Assembly (NCBI GenBank): GCA_963706875.1
Contig: CAVPNW010000004.1
Location: forward strand, 124,001 to 188,000
Source of the DNA: Prado023 sp963706875
Lineage (GTDB): Bacteria > Actinomycetota > Actinomycetes > S36-B12 > CAIYMF01
Reading direction: 5' to 3'
Length of the DNA stretch: 64,000 nucleotides
Under the pieces are notes generated by a model, which saw only the letters and a list, made by a program, of their open reading frames with translations, was not told the origin of the DNA and did no database searches. A program made the translations under genes and the position numbers. Positions 1 to 9,443 of the stretch are shown piece after piece (the first letter of the stretch is position 1; every line of letters starts with the position of its first letter).

Positions 1-93
1 GAGCAGCCAGATCGGCAGGCTCAGCACGGTGGTCGACAAGGGGGCCTCCGGGCTTCGTCGGGTGCTGGAGCGCAGGGCGGAATCCTGCCTCAT
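1..93 (-). CDS. 5' end of a gene running off the left edge, unknown product
   Basis: An ATG at 93 opens a reading frame that stays open to the left edge of the window. It begins MRQDSALRSSTRRSPEAPL and becomes hydrophobic (TVLSLPIWLL), which suggests a polar N-terminus followed by a membrane segment. It lies 37 bases after the stop of the NlpC/P60 gene on the same strand, so the two may be co-transcribed. Only about 31 residues are visible and the family cannot be named. Confidence 0.35.
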   Translation of the reverse strand, partial: MRQDSALRSSTRRSPEAPLSTTVLSLPIWLL

Positions 94-130
94 GGCAACC
101 CTGCCACATCAGCGATCGAGGCGGCGGGTC

Positions 131-1157
131 TCACAGGTAGCGGCGCCCGCCGGCGAACTCGCGGGCCCAGATCCCCTTCGTGATCGACGAGACCTGCACC
201 GGCTGGCCGGTGCGCGGGGAGTGGATCATGCGGCCGCGGCCGGCGTAGATGCCCACGTGGTGGATCGCTCCGGACCTGGTGCGGAAGAAGACGAGGTCGC
301 CCTTGCGCAGGTCCCGGACACGGGTCACAGGAGTGCCTGCCGCGGACTGCGGCGTCGCGTCGCGGGGGATCGTGACCCCGAGCTGGGCGTACACCAGGTG
401 GGTCAGGCCGGAGCAGTCGAACCCGAAGCCGGATGTACCGCCCCACAGGTAGGGCAGACCCAGGAACTTGCGCGCCTCGGAGACGACGGCCGACCCGGTC
501 GGGGTGCGGGTCGCCGACCCGGGATCGACCAGGGCCGTCGACCGCGCGGGCAGCCACAACCTCCGACCGTCCGGGATGCTCACCTCGACGACTCCCTCGG
601 TCGTGCTCGCGACCGGGAGCCGGGTTCCGTAGGAGAGTCTGATGACACGCGAGGTAAGGGCCTGGTCGGCGTGTGCCCAGGCTGATCGACGTGTCACCAC
701 CGCTTCCCGGGGAGTCGAGGCTGTCTGCGTCGGTGCCGACCCTGCGGGGGATGCCACGAGTTGGGCAGTCGGGATCCAGCCCGGGTACCCGTCCGCTGAC
801 TTCGGGCTCGGCTGGCCGGGCAGGGCCACCCATTGACCACGCTCCGCGTTCCTCCACGACCAGCACTGGCTGCCCGAACAGGGCCTGGCTCTCGACCCGG
901 CCATTGAGGCCGCGGCGACCGGCTGTGGTCAATCCGCTGAGCCAGCCGGCGGGGTCCGCTGGGGCGCCGATCGCGAGGACATCGAGGGGGCGCGGGGATT
1001 CGGGGGAGGCCCAGAGCGTGGCCACCGAGACTGCGATGCGGGATTGGACCGCCGGTGTGTCGGCGCTCCCCGAGCCGGCGGCGGGCGCTGCCACCGCGGC
1101 CGCGGCCAGGGCGCTCGTGATCGATGCGATGATCAGTGTCCGCAGCCCCGAGGTCAT
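131..1157 (-). pseudogene. Secreted NlpC/P60 peptidoglycan endopeptidase, frameshifted as assembled
   Basis: The frame starting at 1157 gives a signal peptide (MTSGLRTLIIASITSALAAA) and an SH3-like region up to VVEERGAW. The C-terminal half continues in another frame to the stop at 131. It holds the NlpC/P60 catalytic domain with FDCSGL (nucleophile Cys) and IHHVGIYAG (His). Removing one G from the GGG run near 835 would restore a single protein of about 340 residues reading GAWSMVALPGQP. Family members cleave peptide cross-links in the cell wall outside the membrane. The break could be a sequencing indel or a true mutation; the C-terminal domain looks intact either way. Confidence 0.75.
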
Positions 1158-1485
1158 GGTCGGAACTGTAGGGCGGCCTGAGCCGATTGCTGCGGAGGTC
1201 GAACGCGACGCACCTCAGCCTGGGCTCCGTGCGCGAATGTGCGCCGCCTCACACGAACCCGACGTTTCGGGCACGTATGCATGGGCATGCAGGGGGTGTT
1301 CGGTCCGCGCGCGCGGACCCGGTCCCAGCCACGGAGTCGACCATGTCCACGCCCCATGCCAGCAGTCCGCAGACCGCCCTCGCCGACGTCGAGCAGCGGA
1401 TCGTCGCCGCGGCCAAGGAGCGCGAGGAGTCGGCCACCGAGTCCGGGTCGCAGGCGCGGACAGACCGCGACAGTAGGCCTGACCC
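1158..1485. other. Intergenic stretch, no convincing gene
   Basis: This 328-base gap separates the start of the NlpC/P60 gene from the end of the response regulator. A short plus-strand frame from the ATG at 1343 (MSTPHASSPQTALADVEQRI) looks hydrophilic and protein-like. However, it runs on into the antisense of the regulator and has no clear ribosome binding site. I see nothing else that I can support here. Confidence 0.4.
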
Positions 1486-2134
1486 TCAGACCAGGCCGCT
1501 CGTGTACGCGACGATCACCGCCTGCGTGCGGTCGCGGACCTGGAGCTTGGCCAGGACGTTGCTCACGTGCGTCTTGGCCGTGGCCTCGCTGACGACCAGG
1601 ACCTGGGCAATCTCGATGTTGGTCATCCCGTGGGCCAGATGGACCAGCACCTCGCGCTCGCGGTCCGTCAGGCGCGCGAGTGCGGCCGCTGCTTCGGGAT
1701 CGGGACCGCTGCGGCCGGCGACATGATCCATCAGCCCCCGGGCCGCGCGCGGTGCCAGGACGGCGTCCCCGGCGGCTGCGCTGCGGATCCCGGCGACCAG
1801 GTCGTCGGCGTCGCCGTCCTTGAGGAGGAACCCGGAGGCTCCGGCGCGTACCGCGGCCAGGACGTACTCGTCGAGGTCGAACGTCGTCAGGACGACCACC
1901 GCAGGTGGGACGGGGCAGGGATCGAACCTGCCGCGTCGCCTCGACCCCGTCCATGACGGGCATGCGGATGTCCATCAGGACGACATCAGGTTCCAGGCTC
2001 CTGGCCAGGCGCACCGCGGAGGCGCCGTCGGCGGCGCTGCCCACGACCTCGATCCCGTCCACTGCGGCGAGGAGGGCGGCAAGGGCCTCGCGGATCAGTG
2101 GTTGGTCGTCGGTGACGAGGACACGGATCGTCAT
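1486..2134 (-). pseudogene. NarL/LuxR-type response regulator, frameshifted as assembled
   Basis: The N-terminal receiver domain (MTIRVLVTDD, phospho-acceptor D55 in VVLMDIRMP) is in one frame. The rest of the receiver (VVLTTFDLDEYV) and a complete LuxR-type helix-turn-helix (LTDREREVLVHLAHG, ATAKTHVSNVLAKL) are in another. Dropping the T in ACCTGCGG near 1901 joins them to read PTAVVVLTTF, as expected for the family, giving about 215 residues. The start codon overlaps the stop of the kinase gene upstream by ATGA, so the pair forms an operon. It is presumed to act as a DNA-binding transcription factor phosphorylated by that kinase. Confidence 0.8.
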
Positions 2135-3285
2135 GTGGCCGCCTGGACGATCGCCGGGGCGGGCATCACTGCCCGAACCGCCCAGCGATCGCCCTCCCGG
2201 CCGGAGGTGAGGGTTCCCCCGAACAGCTGGGCGCGCTCGACCATGCCGTGCACGCCGTGGCCAGGTGGTTCGGCCCGATGGTCGCTGCCGACCGGGTTGG
2301 TGACCTCGAGGTCGAGTGTTGACTCGCTCCAGGTCATCCGGAGGCGGGTGACGCCGGGTGCCCCATGCCTGCGGGCGTTGGTCAGGGCCTCCTGCAGGAT
2401 CCGGTAGGCCCCGAGCGATGCGGCTGGCGGAAGTGGGCGGGCCTGCCCGATCTCCTCGAGCTGCACGCGTTGACCTGACGCTCGGGCGGTCTCGAGCAGG
2501 TGTGGGAGGTCGGCCAGCGATGCCTGCGGGTCCAGGGTGGCGGGGCCGTCCTCGGGGCGGAGCAGCCCGAGGAGCCGGCGCATGTCCGCCATGCTCTGCT
2601 GAGCTGTGGTCTCGATGGTGTGCAACTGGGCGGGGCTCACCGTCAGCCCGGCCTCGGCTTGCCGCCGGGCGAGCTGCGCCTGCAGGGAGACTGCGGAGAT
2701 CCGGTGCGCCACGATGTCGTGGAGCTCGCGGGCGATGTCGAGGCGTTCCTCGAGGATGGCGTTGCGCACAGCGGTCTCCCGTGCCGCCTCGGCCTCGGCT
2801 GCCCAGAGTCGTGCTTGCTCGGCCTGGGTGGTCACGGTCTGGACGGTAAGCCCGGCCAGCCACGGACCGAAGAAGAGCAGGGCGGGGAACACGACTTCGC
2901 CGATGTCGGACCCCGGGTTGCTCACGACCAGGGCGACGTAGGCCAACCCGATCGCAGCGATCCATGGCTGCCACCTCGGGGCCGCATGCCGCCCGGCCAG
3001 GAAGGCCGACCAGATCAGCATGAGGATGAAGGGCGAATCGCTCCGCCCATCGTCAGGCAGGCCACCGGCCGTACTGGCCACGATGAGGGCAGGTGTGGCA
3101 ACCGCAGGGGCAAGCACGGGCCACCGTGGTCCCACCAGGAGCGAGGCAGCGGTAGCGACCCCACACGCGACCACGAGTGCCGGCCGCGTCGCCCCTATTG
3201 ACGCCGCTACGACCCAGATCAGGAGGGCTGCCAGGGCCAGGACGCGGACGGCCGTGGCGAGAGGGGCGAGGCGAGGCGTGCGCAT
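2131..3285 (-). CDS. Sensor histidine kinase, NarL-type partner (HisKA_3)
   Basis: This is a 384-residue membrane kinase. The first 150 residues form four to five hydrophobic segments. A short helical linker leads to the dimerisation and phosphoacceptor box ERLDIARELHDIVAHR, with the phosphorylated His at 189. A GHKL-type ATPase domain follows (ILQEALTNARRHG as the N box, GHGVHGMVERAQLFGG as the G region). The gene ends in an ATGA overlap with its response regulator. The signal sensed is unknown because there is no periplasmic sensor domain of note. The start at 3285 leaves short polar residues before the first membrane helix. Confidence 0.88.
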   Translation of the reverse strand: MRTPRLAPLATAVRVLALAALLIWVVAASIGATRPALVVACGVATAASLLVGPRWPVLAPAVATPALIVASTAGGLPDDGRSDSPFILMLIWSAFLAGRHAAPRWQPWIAAIGLAYVALVVSNPGSDIGEVVFPALLFFGPWLAGLTVQTVTTQAEQARLWAAEAEAARETAVRNAILEERLDIARELHDIVAHRISAVSLQAQLARRQAEAGLTVSPAQLHTIETTAQQSMADMRRLLGLLRPEDGPATLDPQASLADLPHLLETARASGQRVQLEEIGQARPLPPAASLGAYRILQEALTNARRHGAPGVTRLRMTWSESTLDLEVTNPVGSDHRAEPPGHGVHGMVERAQLFGGTLTSGREGDRWAVRAVMPAPAIVQAAT

Positions 3286-3438
3286 GTGCGTCAGGGTAGG
3301 GCCCTCGACGGACTCGGGCCTCGTCCATGAGGAGGACGTTTCCCCCGGCCGGATGGTCCATGTGGGGCATCGGTGCCCACCTCAGGACTGGTCTGCCAGG
3401 TGATGTGCGTGCCTCGGGTGCCGGGTCAGTCTGTGTCC

Positions 3439-4026
3439 ATGGAACCCACAGAAGCACGCCCTCGCCCCTCGTCGCTGCAGACCGCCGCCCCGATCGGGGC
3501 CGGCATCAGTGCCGTCGCGATGGCACTGACCCAGGTTCTGACCCCAGGCCCTCCCAGTGCGGACTACGAGACCCTCTCGGGAATCGCCAGGGAGGGTCTC
3601 ATGCTGGCATTCCTGGGGTTCAGCATTGCCGCGGTCCTCGTGAGCCGACGCCTGGGTGACCTCCCCGGCAAGGGTCCGCTCGTCGTGGCTGTCGGGTACG
3701 GGCTTCTTGTCGTCGGGGTGGCGGCCGGCCTGGCGCTGCGGGAGGACCCCGAGTGGTTCGCCGTTCTGGGCCTGCCGGGAAACCTGCTTGCGAGCATCGG
3801 GTTCATCGTGGCCGCACTGGCCGGTTGGCGCGCGCGGCGCATCCCCGGATGGGCGGCCATGCTTCTGGGCGTGGGCGGCTTCGTTGCGATCCTGGGTTCG
3901 GAGTTCGGCACGACGGTTCTCATCGGCTGCTTCTGGCTCTGGTACGCACGCTGGATACGCCGCGACGTCACCGATGCCGAGGTCGCCGCCAGCGCCGCCG
4001 TGACGGGCTCGACGTCGACGACGTGA
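3439..4026 (+). CDS. Integral membrane protein of unknown function
   Basis: This protein of about 195 residues has five to six hydrophobic helices, for example LMLAFLGFSIAAVLV, LVVAVGYGLLVVGVAAGLAL and WAAMLLGVGGFVAIL. It ends in a Thr/Ser-rich tail. I chose the ATG at 3439 (MEPTEARP) because an upstream in-frame ATG at 3373 adds a Cys-rich stretch that looks non-coding. The gene stands alone on the plus strand and faces a strong hairpin at 4101-4134. The overall shape resembles DUF998-like proteins, but I see no diagnostic motif. Confidence 0.65.
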   Translation: MEPTEARPRPSSLQTAAPIGAGISAVAMALTQVLTPGPPSADYETLSGIAREGLMLAFLGFSIAAVLVSRRLGDLPGKGPLVVAVGYGLLVVGVAAGLALREDPEWFAVLGLPGNLLASIGFIVAALAGWRARRIPGWAAMLLGVGGFVAILGSEFGTTVLIGCFWLWYARWIRRDVTDAEVAASAAVTGSTSTT

Positions 4027-4100
4027 CGAGTTGTCGGCGCTTTGCCACGGGGGGTGCCGCCGCGTTCAGGCCTCGGGCTGTGTCCTGCTCCGGGCGTGTG

Positions 4101-4134
4101 GCAGGGGGCCGGTCCACGAGGACCGGCCCCCTGC
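4101..4134. terminator. Bidirectional terminator hairpin
   Basis: A perfect 15-bp stem (GCAGGGGGCCGGTCC pairing with its complement) surrounds a 4-base loop. It sits between the convergent membrane-protein gene and the ScyD-like gene. It lacks a strong U tract but is well placed to end both transcripts. Confidence 0.75.
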
Positions 4135-4154
4135 GGGGCGAAGACAGAGTCGCG

Positions 4155-5340
4155 TTAGCCGGCCAGGCGGACGATGCGGCCCGGCGAGGGCGCACCATCG
4201 GTGCAGATGCCGCCCTCGGCGACCCAGACCCTGCCGCGCTGGTCGACCTCGAGTGCCGTGGGGCAGTCGACCGGGGTGGCCGAGACCGTGGACGGATCGC
4301 TGAGCTTGAAGTGGCTGACCTGTCCGGCGAAGATCTCGGCCACGAACACGGTCCCGCCGCGGACTGCGAGGTCGACCGCGCCGGTGAACCCGTCGGCCAC
4401 CAAGGTGACGGTGCCATCGGACCTGTTGATCCGGAACACTGAACCGCTGCCCGGGCCCTCCGGGATCCTGGCAGGGCCGACACGTAGTAGTGCCCGTCGG
4501 GTCCGACCTCCACGTCGGTGGGCACCGGGTTGCTCTGGTAGGTCTGCCCCACGCAGGCGGCCAACGCGTCTTCTGAGATCGCCTCCGCGGGAGGTATTTC
4601 GGCGTTGATCTGGGCGTTGATCTGGGTGATGGTCCCCTGGAGGAAGTCCGGCGTCAGGGTCTGCGGGATCGGGGGAAGCACCGCGATCGTCGACACGGCT
4701 CCCTGCTTGCTCACGCGCAGCAGCGAGTTCCCGGCAGCATCGGCCACCACCCGCGAACCGCCCCGGTCGTAGGCCACCGCGTAGGGATTGGATTCCACCT
4801 GCCCCGGATAGGCCGCCGGACCCAGGAAGTCGCTGAGTGCCTCCAGGGCGTGCTGGCATTCACCGGGGGTTCGATGACGCCGTACAAGTTGACCGAGTCG
4901 GGGTTGCTCGCGGTCTCGTAGTCCAGGATCGACACCGACTGTCTGAGGGTGCCCTCGCCCGAGATGGTGTTGAGCAACGTGTCCTCGGGCGGGCCGAACT
5001 CCTGGAACTCCGGCGGCAGGCTCAGGGTGTAGCTGATGCGATTGCCGCGTACATCGACCCCGGCGGTGAACTGGCCCTCCACCGGATCCACCAGCACGGT
5101 CCGCTCACCCCGACGATCAACCCGGGTGAGCTGGCCGGAGAACGCTTCAGCGACGTAGAACGTGCCGTCAGCCGCGATCGCGAAACCCAGCGGGCTGAAC
5201 AGGTCCTCCACTGGTTTGCCGTGATGGTTACCCCCGGCGGATGCGGGCGCGACCCCGCCCACCATCACGGCGACGGCCGCCGCAGCGGCCACACAAAGGC
5301 CAGACTTCATGACGCGGGTGGGGGCCAGGGCGCGGCGCAT
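4155..5340 (-). pseudogene. ScyD/ScyE-like secreted protein, two frameshifts as assembled
   Basis: Three frames stitch into one protein of about 390 residues. The N-terminal frame starts at 5340 with a GGTGG ribosome site and has a signal peptide ending near VAPASAGG, then beta-propeller-like repeats (LGFAIAADGTFYVAEAFSGQLTRV). The middle frame (NPYAVAYDRGGSRVVADA, then VPTDVEVGPDGHYYVSALPG) and the last frame (VDLAVRGGTVFVAEIFAGQV) continue the same repeats. The frame changes fall near 4850, in a run of five C, and near 4480. The repeats match the ScyD/ScyE family of extracytoplasmic proteins, whose members outside cyanobacteria have no established role. Confidence 0.72.
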
Positions 5341-5341
5341 C

Positions 5342-5795
5342 TCAACCCACCACCATCGTGATGGCCCCGGCGACCAGTGCCAGTGTGCCGAGCAGCATGC
5401 CCACGATTCCTGGAGTGCTCGGTCGTCCTCCGGTCGGGCGCGCCGCCCAGCCCGAGTCCGAGGGCTGTTGCGCCGAACACGCAGGGGAGCCCGGCCCAGA
5501 AGGCCACGATCGTGAGGACCGCGACCACGCCGAGGATCAGCGAGGTCAGTGCCATCGAGCCAACTCCACGGGTGATGGCCCGGCGGGAGGCCCAGATGGC
5601 GATGCCCACCCCGACACCCGCGATGGCCAGGCTGACCACCCAGTCGGTCAGGTTCTGCGGGGAGGGCTGCCCAGCGTCGGCTGCGAGGTTGAGGACCACC
5701 GCCCCCAAGTACAGGATCAGGCCCGCGGCGGGGGCCATCACGGGGTTCATGCTCGTCACGGACTCGTCCAGGTCCTGAACATCGGTCCTGCTCAT
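5342..5795 (-). pseudogene. Small four-helix membrane protein, frameshifted near the C-terminus
   Basis: The start MSRTDVQDLDES at 5795 has a GAAGGAG ribosome site. Hydrophobic segments follow (MAPAAGLILYLGAVVLNLA, VVSLAIAGVGVGIAIWA, LTSLILGVVAVLTIVAF). After ATALGLGLGGA the frame must shift near 5440 to reach a last helix (GIVGMLLGTLALVAGAITMVVG) and a stop at 5342. The corrected protein has about 150 residues. Its stop lies one base before the ATG of the ScyD-like gene, so the two are probably translationally coupled. Its function is unknown. Confidence 0.6.
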
Positions 5796-5992
5796 GGTGC
5801 TTCTCCTTCGTTGTTGGCTCCGGTTGGCGGACCTCCCGGTCGGAGGTGCCAGGTGAAGCACACCGCGAATGGTTTGGGCTCCACATCGGCCCCGAGCCCC
5901 GGTCGTTCGGGAGACATGCCCGGGTGCCCCGGGACTCGGGTCCCGGGACAAGGCGGCGGCTGCTGAGTCACACTGACCACGAGAGGAGCGCC

Positions 5993-7978
5993 ATGCGTGG
6001 GATGAGGAATCAGTCCGAGGACCGTCTGCGGGCGCTGGCCGTCACCCTCGCCGGGCTGTCGGTGGCCTTCGCGCTGGTGTCGCTGCTGATCGGTCCTGAC
6101 GCGTACCCGCTTCCTGGGGTCACCAAAGACCCGACCAACGGCCCGTGGATTCTGCTCTGGGGCCTCTGCTTCGGCGTTGCGGGCCTCATGGTCGCCCTGG
6201 AACGCCCTCGGAACCCGATCGGCTGGATCCTGCTGCTGTCCGCGCTGTTCGGCAGCCTGTCCGAAGTGCTCGGGATCTATGGCACCCGCGCGTTGGCCGA
6301 CCCGAACGTGTCGTGGCCCTTCGGTCTCCTCGCGGTCTGGGCTGCCGGGTTCCTGTGGTTCCCCTCCCTGCTGCTGCCGTTCACCGTGCTTCCCCAGGTC
6401 TACCCGGACGGCCATCCCGTCGGCCCCCGGTGGCGGTGGGCCCTGCGGTTCAGCGTGCTGGGCCTGGCGGCGGTGACACTGCTCCTGGCACTGAGCACGG
6501 ACAACGTCAATGACTGGGTCGAGGGGCTCACCCTGCCGTTCGTTTGGCCGCAGTGGATGGCGCCTGTGGGCGTCGCGATCTTGGTGCTCGGTTTCTCTGG
6601 GTTGCTCGTCGGTTTCGTTGCAGGGCTGGTTGGCCTCGGCGTGCGCTTCCGTCGTGGAGGATCTCAGGCCCGCGGCCAGATCATCTGGCTGTCCCTGCCG
6701 GTCGCACTGGCGGCGATCACGGCCTTCCTGCCCTTCGAGGACCTAGTCCTGCACGTCTGGTACCCGTTGATCGCCGTTGCGGTCGCCATCGGTGTGCTCG
6801 GCTATGACCTCCTGGGCATCAACGTGACGGTGCGCCGCGCGTTGGTCTACCTGCCGCTCACTCTGCTGGTGGCGCTCATGGTGGGCGCGATCTCGGCGAC
6901 CATCAGCAAGCGGACTGAGGGCTCGGAGTACGGCATCGTCGTTTCGGCGGTCGCCATCGCCGTGCTTGTGCTGCCGCTCAGGGACGCGCTCGTGCGAGGC
7001 ACGGATCGGCTGCTCTACGGCCGGCGCAGCGACCCCGTTGCCGTGATCGGCCAGATCGGGAGCGCTGATCCCGAAGCTCCCGAGGGCCTGCTGCGGGTCC
7101 TCGCCGAATCGGTGCGCTCTCCGGGGGTGGAACTGCGCGACGCGACCGGCACCACCGTGGCCACCGTCGGCACGCTCACCGAGCGCGCCCAGTCGGTGCC
7201 TCTCGGGGACAGGTCCGCGGGGGAGTTGGTGGTCTCGCCCCGGCGGGGTGAACGGACCCTGGATCCAGCAGATGCTCGACTGCTTGCCGCGGTGACCCCG
7301 TACTGGGTCGCGGCTCTGCGCGCACAGGCGTTGGCTCGGGACCTCGAGTCCGAGCGTGAACAGGTCCTGCTCGCCGCCGGGTCCGAGCGCGCCCGCCTGC
7401 GCCAGGACCTCCACGATGGCCTCGGCCCGGCGCTCAGCGGTATCGCCCTCGGGGCCGAAGCCGCGCAGGGCCTGGTCCGGACCGACCCGGACGCTGCGGC
7501 GACCTTGATCGATCGGATCGGTGTCGAGGCGACTGCGGCGACGGAGGAGGTCCGTCGGGTGATCGACGACCTGCGCCCATCCGCCCTTGACTCCGCGGCC
7601 CTCGGCGAGGCGATCGGGCTGGCTGCGGACCGGGTGGCTGCCCAGGTCAGCGTCGAGCTGGAGGGTGACCTCACGACCTTGCCGCCCGACGTCGCGTCCA
7701 CGGCCTACCGGATCGCTGCGGAGGCGCTGACGAACGTGGCGCGGCATTCGGGGGCCACCCGTTGTTGGGTACGTGTCGGTCGCGTCCCGGAGGGACTTTC
7801 CCTCTCGGTTCGCGACAACGGCCGGGGCATCCCGGATCAGCGGTCGACCAGTGGCGTGGGGCTCGCGTCCATGCGTCGACGTGCAGCCATGCTTGGCGGG
7901 CGCGTGACCGTCCTCCCGGTCGACCCCACCGGCACGGAGGTGTCGGCCATGCTCCCCGTCGCGCTGGTGTCCACATGA
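5993..7978 (+). CDS. Large membrane sensor histidine kinase (HisKA_3)
   Basis: This is a 661-residue kinase with GAGAGGAG eight or so bases before the ATG. The N-terminal ~330 residues contain about eight to ten membrane helices, including the RNPIGWILLLSALFG element common in actinobacterial kinases of this type. A GAF-like linker follows. The phosphoacceptor box is ERARLRQDLHDGLGPALSG with His at 474. The GHKL ATPase region includes RIAAEALTNVARHSGA, DNGRGIP and GVGLASMRRRAAMLGG. Its stop overlaps the start of the next gene by ATGA. It is presumed to phosphorylate the regulator encoded next to it; the signal is unknown. Confidence 0.9.
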   Translation: MRGMRNQSEDRLRALAVTLAGLSVAFALVSLLIGPDAYPLPGVTKDPTNGPWILLWGLCFGVAGLMVALERPRNPIGWILLLSALFGSLSEVLGIYGTRALADPNVSWPFGLLAVWAAGFLWFPSLLLPFTVLPQVYPDGHPVGPRWRWALRFSVLGLAAVTLLLALSTDNVNDWVEGLTLPFVWPQWMAPVGVAILVLGFSGLLVGFVAGLVGLGVRFRRGGSQARGQIIWLSLPVALAAITAFLPFEDLVLHVWYPLIAVAVAIGVLGYDLLGINVTVRRALVYLPLTLLVALMVGAISATISKRTEGSEYGIVVSAVAIAVLVLPLRDALVRGTDRLLYGRRSDPVAVIGQIGSADPEAPEGLLRVLAESVRSPGVELRDATGTTVATVGTLTERAQSVPLGDRSAGELVVSPRRGERTLDPADARLLAAVTPYWVAALRAQALARDLESEREQVLLAAGSERARLRQDLHDGLGPALSGIALGAEAAQGLVRTDPDAAATLIDRIGVEATAATEEVRRVIDDLRPSALDSAALGEAIGLAADRVAAQVSVELEGDLTTLPPDVASTAYRIAAEALTNVARHSGATRCWVRVGRVPEGLSLSVRDNGRGIPDQRSTSGVGLASMRRRAAMLGGRVTVLPVDPTGTEVSAMLPVALVST

Positions 7979-8622
7979 GCATCCGCGTCGTCGTCGCCGA
8001 CGACCATCCGATGTACCTGCTGGGCCTGGCTGCCGTGCTCGCCCAGGCCGACGACATCGACGTCGTGGCCCAGGCGAGCAACGGCCACGAACTGCTGGCA
8101 GCCGTCTCCCAGCACGCGCCCGACGTCGCGGTCACCGACCTGACGATGCCCGGACTCGATGGCATCGCGGCGATGCACCGGCTGCGGGACACCGCGCCGG
8201 CCACGGGCGTCATCGCGCTGACCATGCACGAGGACGACGAGTCGGTGTTCGCGGCCCTTCGGGCCGGCGCCCTCGGGTATCTGGTCAAGGGCGCGGATTC
8301 GGCCGAGATCGTCCGGGCCGTGCGCGCAGTCGCAGCCGGGGAGGCGGTCTACGGCGCGTCGGTGGCCCGCCGGATCCTCGCCTTCCACTCCGGGACGGTC
8401 GGCGGTGATCCCTTCCCCGACCTCACCCCCCGGGAGCGGGAGGTCCTCGGCGAGCTCGCCGGCGGTGCGCGCAACCACGAGATCGCGGCCCGCCTCGGGT
8501 TGTCGGAGAAGACGGTGCGCAACCACGTGTCCGGTGTCCTGCTCAAGCTCCAGGTCCCCGATCGCACGGCGGCTGCCATCAAGGCCAAGGACGCGGGGAT
8601 CACACGGACTCGCCTCGGGTGA
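7975..8622 (+). CDS. NarL/LuxR-type response regulator
   Basis: This is an intact 215-residue regulator. The receiver domain has the acidic pair DD at 9-10, phospho-acceptor D55 (VAVTDLTMPGLDG) and the conserved Lys at 105 (GYLVKG). The C-terminal LuxR-type helix-turn-helix reads LTPREREVLGELAGGA, then LSEKTVRNHVSGVLLKLQV. The ATGA overlap with the kinase gene shows that it is that kinase's cognate regulator. It has the same architecture as the regulator at 1486-2134, so the two systems may be paralogous. Confidence 0.92.
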   Translation: MSIRVVVADDHPMYLLGLAAVLAQADDIDVVAQASNGHELLAAVSQHAPDVAVTDLTMPGLDGIAAMHRLRDTAPATGVIALTMHEDDESVFAALRAGALGYLVKGADSAEIVRAVRAVAAGEAVYGASVARRILAFHSGTVGGDPFPDLTPREREVLGELAGGARNHEIAARLGLSEKTVRNHVSGVLLKLQVPDRTAAAIKAKDAGITRTRLG

Positions 8623-8669
8623 CGTGCGGGGTGCCTGTCCTCTGGGCTCGCGCTTCCCCACAATGACCC

Positions 8670-8689
8670 GCTTCCCCTTTGCGGGAAGC
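8670..8689. terminator. Possible terminator hairpin
   Basis: A 7-bp stem (GCTTCCC with GGGAAGC) and a 6-base loop lie between the end of the plus-strand regulator and the end of the minus-strand gene that follows. No U tract is seen, so support is moderate. Confidence 0.35.
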
Positions 8690-8726
8690 AGTCCGACGAA
8701 AGGAAAGCGGATCGACCCGCGGCGCG

Positions 8727-8924
8727 TCAGCGGAGCTCGCTGATCTCCGGCTCCGGGCCGCCGGACCAGGTGAGGCGGAACCGCCCGCCGGGACGCACGT
8801 TCGCCACGGCGGCCTGGTGGAAGCACGCGACGGCTTCGCGGCCCGGGTCGCGGACGGCCGGGTAGACGACCCCGATCGACCCGGCGGCGAGGAGGTCGTG
8901 CAGGGGCGGGTGGATGTCCGACAA
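8727..8924 (-). CDS. Short protein of unknown function
   Basis: This 65-residue frame reads SDIHPPLHDLLAAGSIGVVY and ends FRLTWSGGPEPEISELR. The TTG start at 8924 is uncertain. The frame is open further back (LWLIGIWGAGADWGDL) to the stop codon of the lipoprotein gene, which lies in the same frame. It could therefore be the remains of a longer protein or a separate short gene. No family is recognised. Confidence 0.35.
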   Translation of the reverse strand: MSDIHPPLHDLLAAGSIGVVYPAVRDPGREAVACFHQAAVANVRPGGRFRLTWSGGPEPEISELR

Positions 8925-8969
8925 GTCACCCCAATCTGCTCCGGCCCCCCAGATCCCGATCAGCCAGAG

Positions 8970-9374
8970 CTAGCGAACGGTCACGGTCACCTGGGTGGTC
9001 GATCCGTCGGCGGCGCCGATCGTGACGACGGCGACCCCGGGGGCGCGGGCGATGGCGGCCGGGTTGAAGACCGCGCTGCCGTCGTCACTGCCTTGGATCA
9101 TCTCGAGGACATCGGGCTTGTCGGTGCTGATGGTCGTGTTCGCCGGGTCCGGCTGGGTGAAGACGATCGTCTCGCCGACGGCCGCCTCCGCCGTCGTCTG
9201 ATCGGGGGCGACGAAGATCGGAGCCGGGATCTGGTTCGACCCGGACGTGGAGGCGCTCGGCGTCGGGGACTTGGGCTCCTCCGACGAGCCGCACGCACCG
9301 GCTGCCGAAACGGCGAGGGCCACAGCGAGGGCGACCCGCGCCGCTCGAGAACCTGTCGACGTCACTGGCTGCAT
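8970..9374 (-). CDS. Small secreted lipoprotein of unknown function
   Basis: This 134-residue protein has a signal peptide ending in the lipobox SAAGAC and a Ser/Thr/Pro-rich stretch (SEEPKSPTPSASTSGSN). A beta-rich domain of about 85 residues follows (VGETIVFTQPDPANT, VAVVTIGAADGSTTQVTVTV). The domain resembles small Ig-like folds in which a protein backbone ends in a Thr/Val strand. A strong GAGGAGGT ribosome site precedes the ATG. It is probably lipid-anchored to the outer face of the membrane. No enzyme motif is seen. Confidence 0.72.
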   Translation of the reverse strand: MQPVTSTGSRAARVALAVALAVSAAGACGSSEEPKSPTPSASTSGSNQIPAPIFVAPDQTTAEAAVGETIVFTQPDPANTTISTDKPDVLEMIQGSDDGSAVFNPAAIARAPGVAVVTIGAADGSTTQVTVTVR

Positions 9375-9408
9375 GGTCTGACCTCCTCAGGTCGTCGGCC
9401 ATGTTGGC

Positions 9409-9441
9409 CGTGGCGGCCGTGGCGGCCGTGGGGGCCGTGGC
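9409..9441. repeat. Short tandem repeat upstream of the lipoprotein gene
   Basis: A 9-base unit close to CGTGGCGGC is repeated three to four times just upstream of the lipoprotein start. It may only be low-complexity GC-rich DNA. Confidence 0.3.
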
Positions 9442-9443
9442 CC

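Noticed and set aside
1343..1486. Short plus-strand frame beginning MSTPHASSPQTALADVEQRI
   Set aside because: There is no ribosome site, and the frame continues into the antisense of the response regulator without a stop. It is noted only as an intergenic frame.
1154..2974. A single 606-residue minus-strand frame across the kinase and regulator
   Set aside because: It contains only the N-terminal receiver half of the regulator in frame; the rest is out-of-frame translation of the kinase and of intergenic DNA.
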